A stretch of DNA of 64,000 nucleotides from Streptomyces sp. LUP47B (lineage in GTDB: Bacteria > Actinomycetota > Actinomycetes > Streptomycetales > Streptomycetaceae). The notes below the pieces were generated by a model. It was not told the DNA's origin, made no database searches, and saw nothing but the letters and a program-made list of their open reading frames with translations. The stretch covers positions 141,922 to 205,921 of the forward strand of contig NZ_MJAH01000003.1 in NCBI RefSeq assembly GCF_001746295.1, given 5' to 3'. The translations under genes and the position numbers were made by a program. Every line of letters begins with the position of its first letter. The first letter of the stretch is position 1. Positions 62,067 to 64,000 of the stretch are shown here, piece after piece.

Positions 62067-62777
62067 GTGGTGGCGGTGGAGTGGCGGGAATTCGCTGAGG
62101 CGATGGCCCAGCTCGCGCGGACGTTGCTGGCGCAGGAGTCGGTGCAGGGGACACTGGACGAGATCGCGGCGTCGGCGGTGCGACTGGTGGACGGCTGTGA
62201 CGCGGCCGGGATCCTGGCGGTCCGCAAGGGCCGGGCGGTCACGTTGTCCTCGTGCGGCGACGGGGTGGAAGCATCCGACCGCCTGCAGGGTGAGCTGGCG
62301 GAGGGCCCGTGCTTCGATCTCGCCGCCCGGGCCACCGGCGGGGACGGGGAGCGGGTGTTCCGGATCGGGGACATCACCGAGCCGCAGCCTGCTTGGCCCC
62401 GGTTCGCCGTGGCGGCCCGCGATCTGGGTATCGGCAGCATGACCGGCGTGCTGCTCTACACCCACGACGAGGACTTCGGCGCGCTGAACCTGTACTCCCG
62501 CCGCCCGGGCGCCTTCGGCAAGGACATAGAGACCGCCGGCTGGATGCTGGCCTCGCACGCCGCCGTCGCCCTGGCCGACGCCCGCACCATCGACCAGCTC
62601 GAGGACGCCATGAAGACCCGGCACGCCATCGGTGAGGCCATGGGCATCCTGATGGAACGCCACAAGCTGAGCGAGGACGAGGCCTTCAACGTGCTGCGCC
62701 GCATCTCGCAGCAGCACAACATCAAGCTGCGCGACGTCGCCCAGCGGGTCCGCGGCAACCGCGCCGCCCAGGCCTGA
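62067..62777 (+). CDS. GAF-ANTAR regulatory protein
   Basis: The 236-residue product has an N-terminal GAF domain (about 25-165, VDGCDAAGILAVRKG, DLGIGSMTGVLLYTHDEDFGALNLYS) and a C-terminal ANTAR domain (about 172-232, KTRHAIGEAMGILMERHKLSEDEAFNVLRRISQQ). ANTAR domains bind paired hexaloop hairpins in nascent RNA and prevent termination. The stem-loop partner is not evident near the gene. GAGG precedes the GTG start only weakly. The 296-bp gap before it shows no gene. Confidence 0.87.
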   Translation: MVAVEWREFAEAMAQLARTLLAQESVQGTLDEIAASAVRLVDGCDAAGILAVRKGRAVTLSSCGDGVEASDRLQGELAEGPCFDLAARATGGDGERVFRIGDITEPQPAWPRFAVAARDLGIGSMTGVLLYTHDEDFGALNLYSRRPGAFGKDIETAGWMLASHAAVALADARTIDQLEDAMKTRHAIGEAMGILMERHKLSEDEAFNVLRRISQQHNIKLRDVAQRVRGNRAAQA

Positions 62778-62785
62778 CCGCTCCC

Positions 62786-62801
62786 GCGTCCGCTCGCGGA
62801 C
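62786..62801. terminator. Short hairpin between GAF-ANTAR and methyltransferase genes
   Basis: CGTCCG-CTCG-CGGACG is a 6-bp perfect stem in a 26-bp convergent gap between two stops. It probably serves both genes. Confidence 0.4.
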
Positions 62802-62803
62802 GG

Positions 62804-63574
62804 TCAACGTCGGCGCGCGCTGACCAGCCAGGCGCGGGAGTCGAACCAGACGCCGTCGCCGGTGTCGTGCGCGTCGAGAGTCGCGCACAGCCGGTCGAGG
62901 GCGCGTTCGGCGGACGCGGCATCCAGTTCGGCGACCCATTCCTTCGCCATGCGCAGCTGGAGTACGGCAGCACGCGCGCTGTCTGCATCCGGGCCGTATC
63001 GCACCGGCTCGCGTACGTCGACGACGTCCACCGCCGTGAAGCCGGCCGCGGTGAGAATCCCGGCCACGACGTCCGGGTCGGCCAGCGTGAAGGGGCCGTC
63101 GGCCGTCGAGGCGGACGACGTTGACGCGTGCCCGCCGGTCAGCGCCTCCCGGATCGCGGTATGCCATTCCTGGCGGTCGGCGGCCTGCCAGACCAGCTGC
63201 ACGAAGCGCGCACCCGGACGCAGGGCCCGCCCGATGTTGGCGAACGCGACCACCGGGTCGGAGAAGAACATCGTGCCGAACCGACTGACGCCCAGACTGA
63301 AGTACTCCGGCGGGAACGGATGGGCCTGGGCGTCGCCCTGCACGAAATCGACAGTGCGGAGCCCCTCCGTCTCGGTCTGCCGGCGGGCCCGCGCCAGCAT
63401 GGGACCCGACACGTCGATGCCGAGCGCGCTGCCGGGCGACGCCGCGCGGGCCGCGTCCCGGGTGGTCCGGCCGGTGCCGCAGCCGATGTCGAGGACACGA
63501 TCGCCGGGACGAATGCAGAGGGCTTCCAGCAGTCGCTCGTGATAGCGAGCGAGCTCCGAGTCGTAGTCGAACAA
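62804..63574 (-). CDS. Class I SAM-dependent methyltransferase
   Basis: The 256-residue product has the SAM-binding motif VLDIGCGTGRTTRDAA, an ALGIDVSG acidic-loop and GDAQAHPFPPEYFSL. It resembles UbiE/COQ5 and type-11 methyltransferases. TTG at 63574 is preferred, with GAGGAG 9 bp upstream and the folded domain at normal distance; a GTG at 63664 would add 30 residues without a ribosome site. The substrate is unknown. The gene is convergent with the GAF-ANTAR gene. Confidence 0.82.
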   Translation of the reverse strand: MFDYDSELARYHERLLEALCIRPGDRVLDIGCGTGRTTRDAARAASPGSALGIDVSGPMLARARRQTETEGLRTVDFVQGDAQAHPFPPEYFSLGVSRFGTMFFSDPVVAFANIGRALRPGARFVQLVWQAADRQEWHTAIREALTGGHASTSSASTADGPFTLADPDVVAGILTAAGFTAVDVVDVREPVRYGPDADSARAAVLQLRMAKEWVAELDAASAERALDRLCATLDAHDTGDGVWFDSRAWLVSARRR

Positions 63575-63876
63575 GGTGACCGTCTCCTCACGCCGCGGGG
63601 CCGTCGCGGAGCGCCGGCAACCACCACCTTGCGCCCGCTCGCGCGTACGGTCCGGGATCGACACCGAGTGGCAGCTCTACGGCGATGTCGTACGAGGTCA
63701 TCCGGCCCTGGCGCGGTGCGGCGAGGGAGCCGACGACCTCGGCGCGCTGGTCAGGGCGATCGAGATGGGCCGGGAGGAGCCGTCGAGTCGTGCAGCACGG
63801 CGGACCGGCGCGGCGGTGCCCGGGAATCCGGCGGCCCGGACCGGCACGCCCGGCCGCTGAACGGTGCGGCCAGGGC
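63575..63876. other. Gap with no firmly supported gene
   Basis: A 94-codon plus-strand frame (63576-63860) exists, with GTG at 63576, but no ribosome site or family match is clear. I leave it unannotated. The stretch must hold the promoter of the methyltransferase gene. Confidence 0.3.
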
Positions 63877-64000
63877 TCAGGCATCGGCCGCCGCAGCCAG
63901 CAGCCGGGCGAGTTCGACCGGCTTGGTGAACATCGGCCAGTGGCCCGAGTCGATGTCGACGAAGTCCAGATGCCTGGTGCGACCGGCCTCGGGCACGTCG
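63877..64000 (-). CDS. Alpha/beta hydrolase, 3' fragment cut by the window edge
   Basis: The last 40 codons of a minus-strand gene run off the right edge. They encode DVPEAGRTRHLDFVDIDSGH followed by WPMFTKPVELARLLAAAADA. The segment SGHWPMFTKPVELARLL carries the catalytic His and following helix of alpha/beta hydrolases such as those in the RsbQ-like group. The rest is outside the window. Confidence 0.65.
   Translation of the reverse strand, partial: DVPEAGRTRHLDFVDIDSGHWPMFTKPVELARLLAAAADA

Noticed and set aside
63576..63860. Plus-strand 94-codon frame before the window edge
   Set aside because: No ribosome site, family match or coupling with a neighbour. It overlaps the region needed for the methyltransferase promoter.

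Overview
The window is high-GC actinobacterial chromosomal DNA, almost certainly from a Streptomyces. The evidence is GC-rich third codon positions, many GTG and TTG starts, a complete conservon (sensor-like ATPase, roadblock, DUF742, small GTPase, P450), several SpoIIE-type phosphatases, a GAF-ANTAR protein, an LAxTG sortase substrate, and a very few TTA codons placed in genes of regulatory type. I see no rRNA, tRNA, CRISPR array, transposase or phage gene, so this looks like ordinary chromosome with many secreted and signalling genes.

Layout, 1-14.4 kb: a secreted endonuclease/exonuclease/phosphatase-fold protein with a jacalin-like lectin tail, a zinc-ribbon/peptidoglycan-binding membrane protein, a secreted alpha/beta hydrolase, an orphan ABC substrate-binding lipoprotein, a FAD monooxygenase, an FprA ferredoxin reductase with an iron-box-like site, then two minus-strand SpoIIE phosphatases. 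About 600 bp of degenerate tandem copies of the upstream phosphatase gene's own 3' end separate the two. 14.4-22 kb: a DauR-like regulator with a D-amino-acid PLP enzyme, an acyl-CoA oxidase, an ArsR/AHSA1 pair, a lipoprotein, a mycothiol-dependent isomerase-like protein and an unknown protein.

22-30 kb: a minus-strand operon of a molybdopterin oxidoreductase lacking all four usual Fe-S cysteines, a small helical protein and a hemerythrin; a divergent M20 amidohydrolase; a tightly overlapped nucleotidyltransferase-BON-metallophosphoesterase operon; a 90-bp tandem repeat array; and a DEDDh exonuclease. 30-40 kb: a sortase-anchored DUF1996 protein, a serine hydrolase, a GNAT protein and the conservon, whose P450 lacks the EXXR motif. 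40-46.7 kb: a kinase-fold phosphotransferase, OsmC, a GlxA-type regulator, a rifampicin-monooxygenase-like flavoprotein preceded by a 19-codon leader ORF with a perfect Shine-Dalgarno sequence, GAPDH, a HAD hydrolase and an acyl-CoA dehydrogenase-like flavoprotein.

46.9-64 kb: a GH95-like/GH97 operon with a recognisable promoter, a palindromic operator and a TTA codon; a PobA-like monooxygenase; a bacterial expansin; a VOC protein; an FG-GAP protein; a Ser/Thr kinase with an extracellular peptidoglycan-binding domain and three TTA codons; a large Asp-box propeller protein with a small membrane protein; a quinone-oxidoreductase-like enzyme; a GAF-ANTAR protein; a methyltransferase; and the 3' end of an alpha/beta hydrolase.

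How the genes may work together: cell-envelope contact (peptidoglycan-binding kinase and zinc-ribbon protein, expansin, sortase substrate) and intracellular signalling (conservon, SpoIIE phosphatases, ANTAR) dominate. Three genes (kinase, cvnC-like, GH95-like) carry TTA codons and would be expected to need bldA tRNA, which would link them to development. The strongest novelty candidates are the Fe-S-less molybdoenzyme operon, the TTA-coded peptidoglycan-binding kinase, the leader ORF before the rifampicin-monooxygenase-like gene, and the two tandem repeat arrays.
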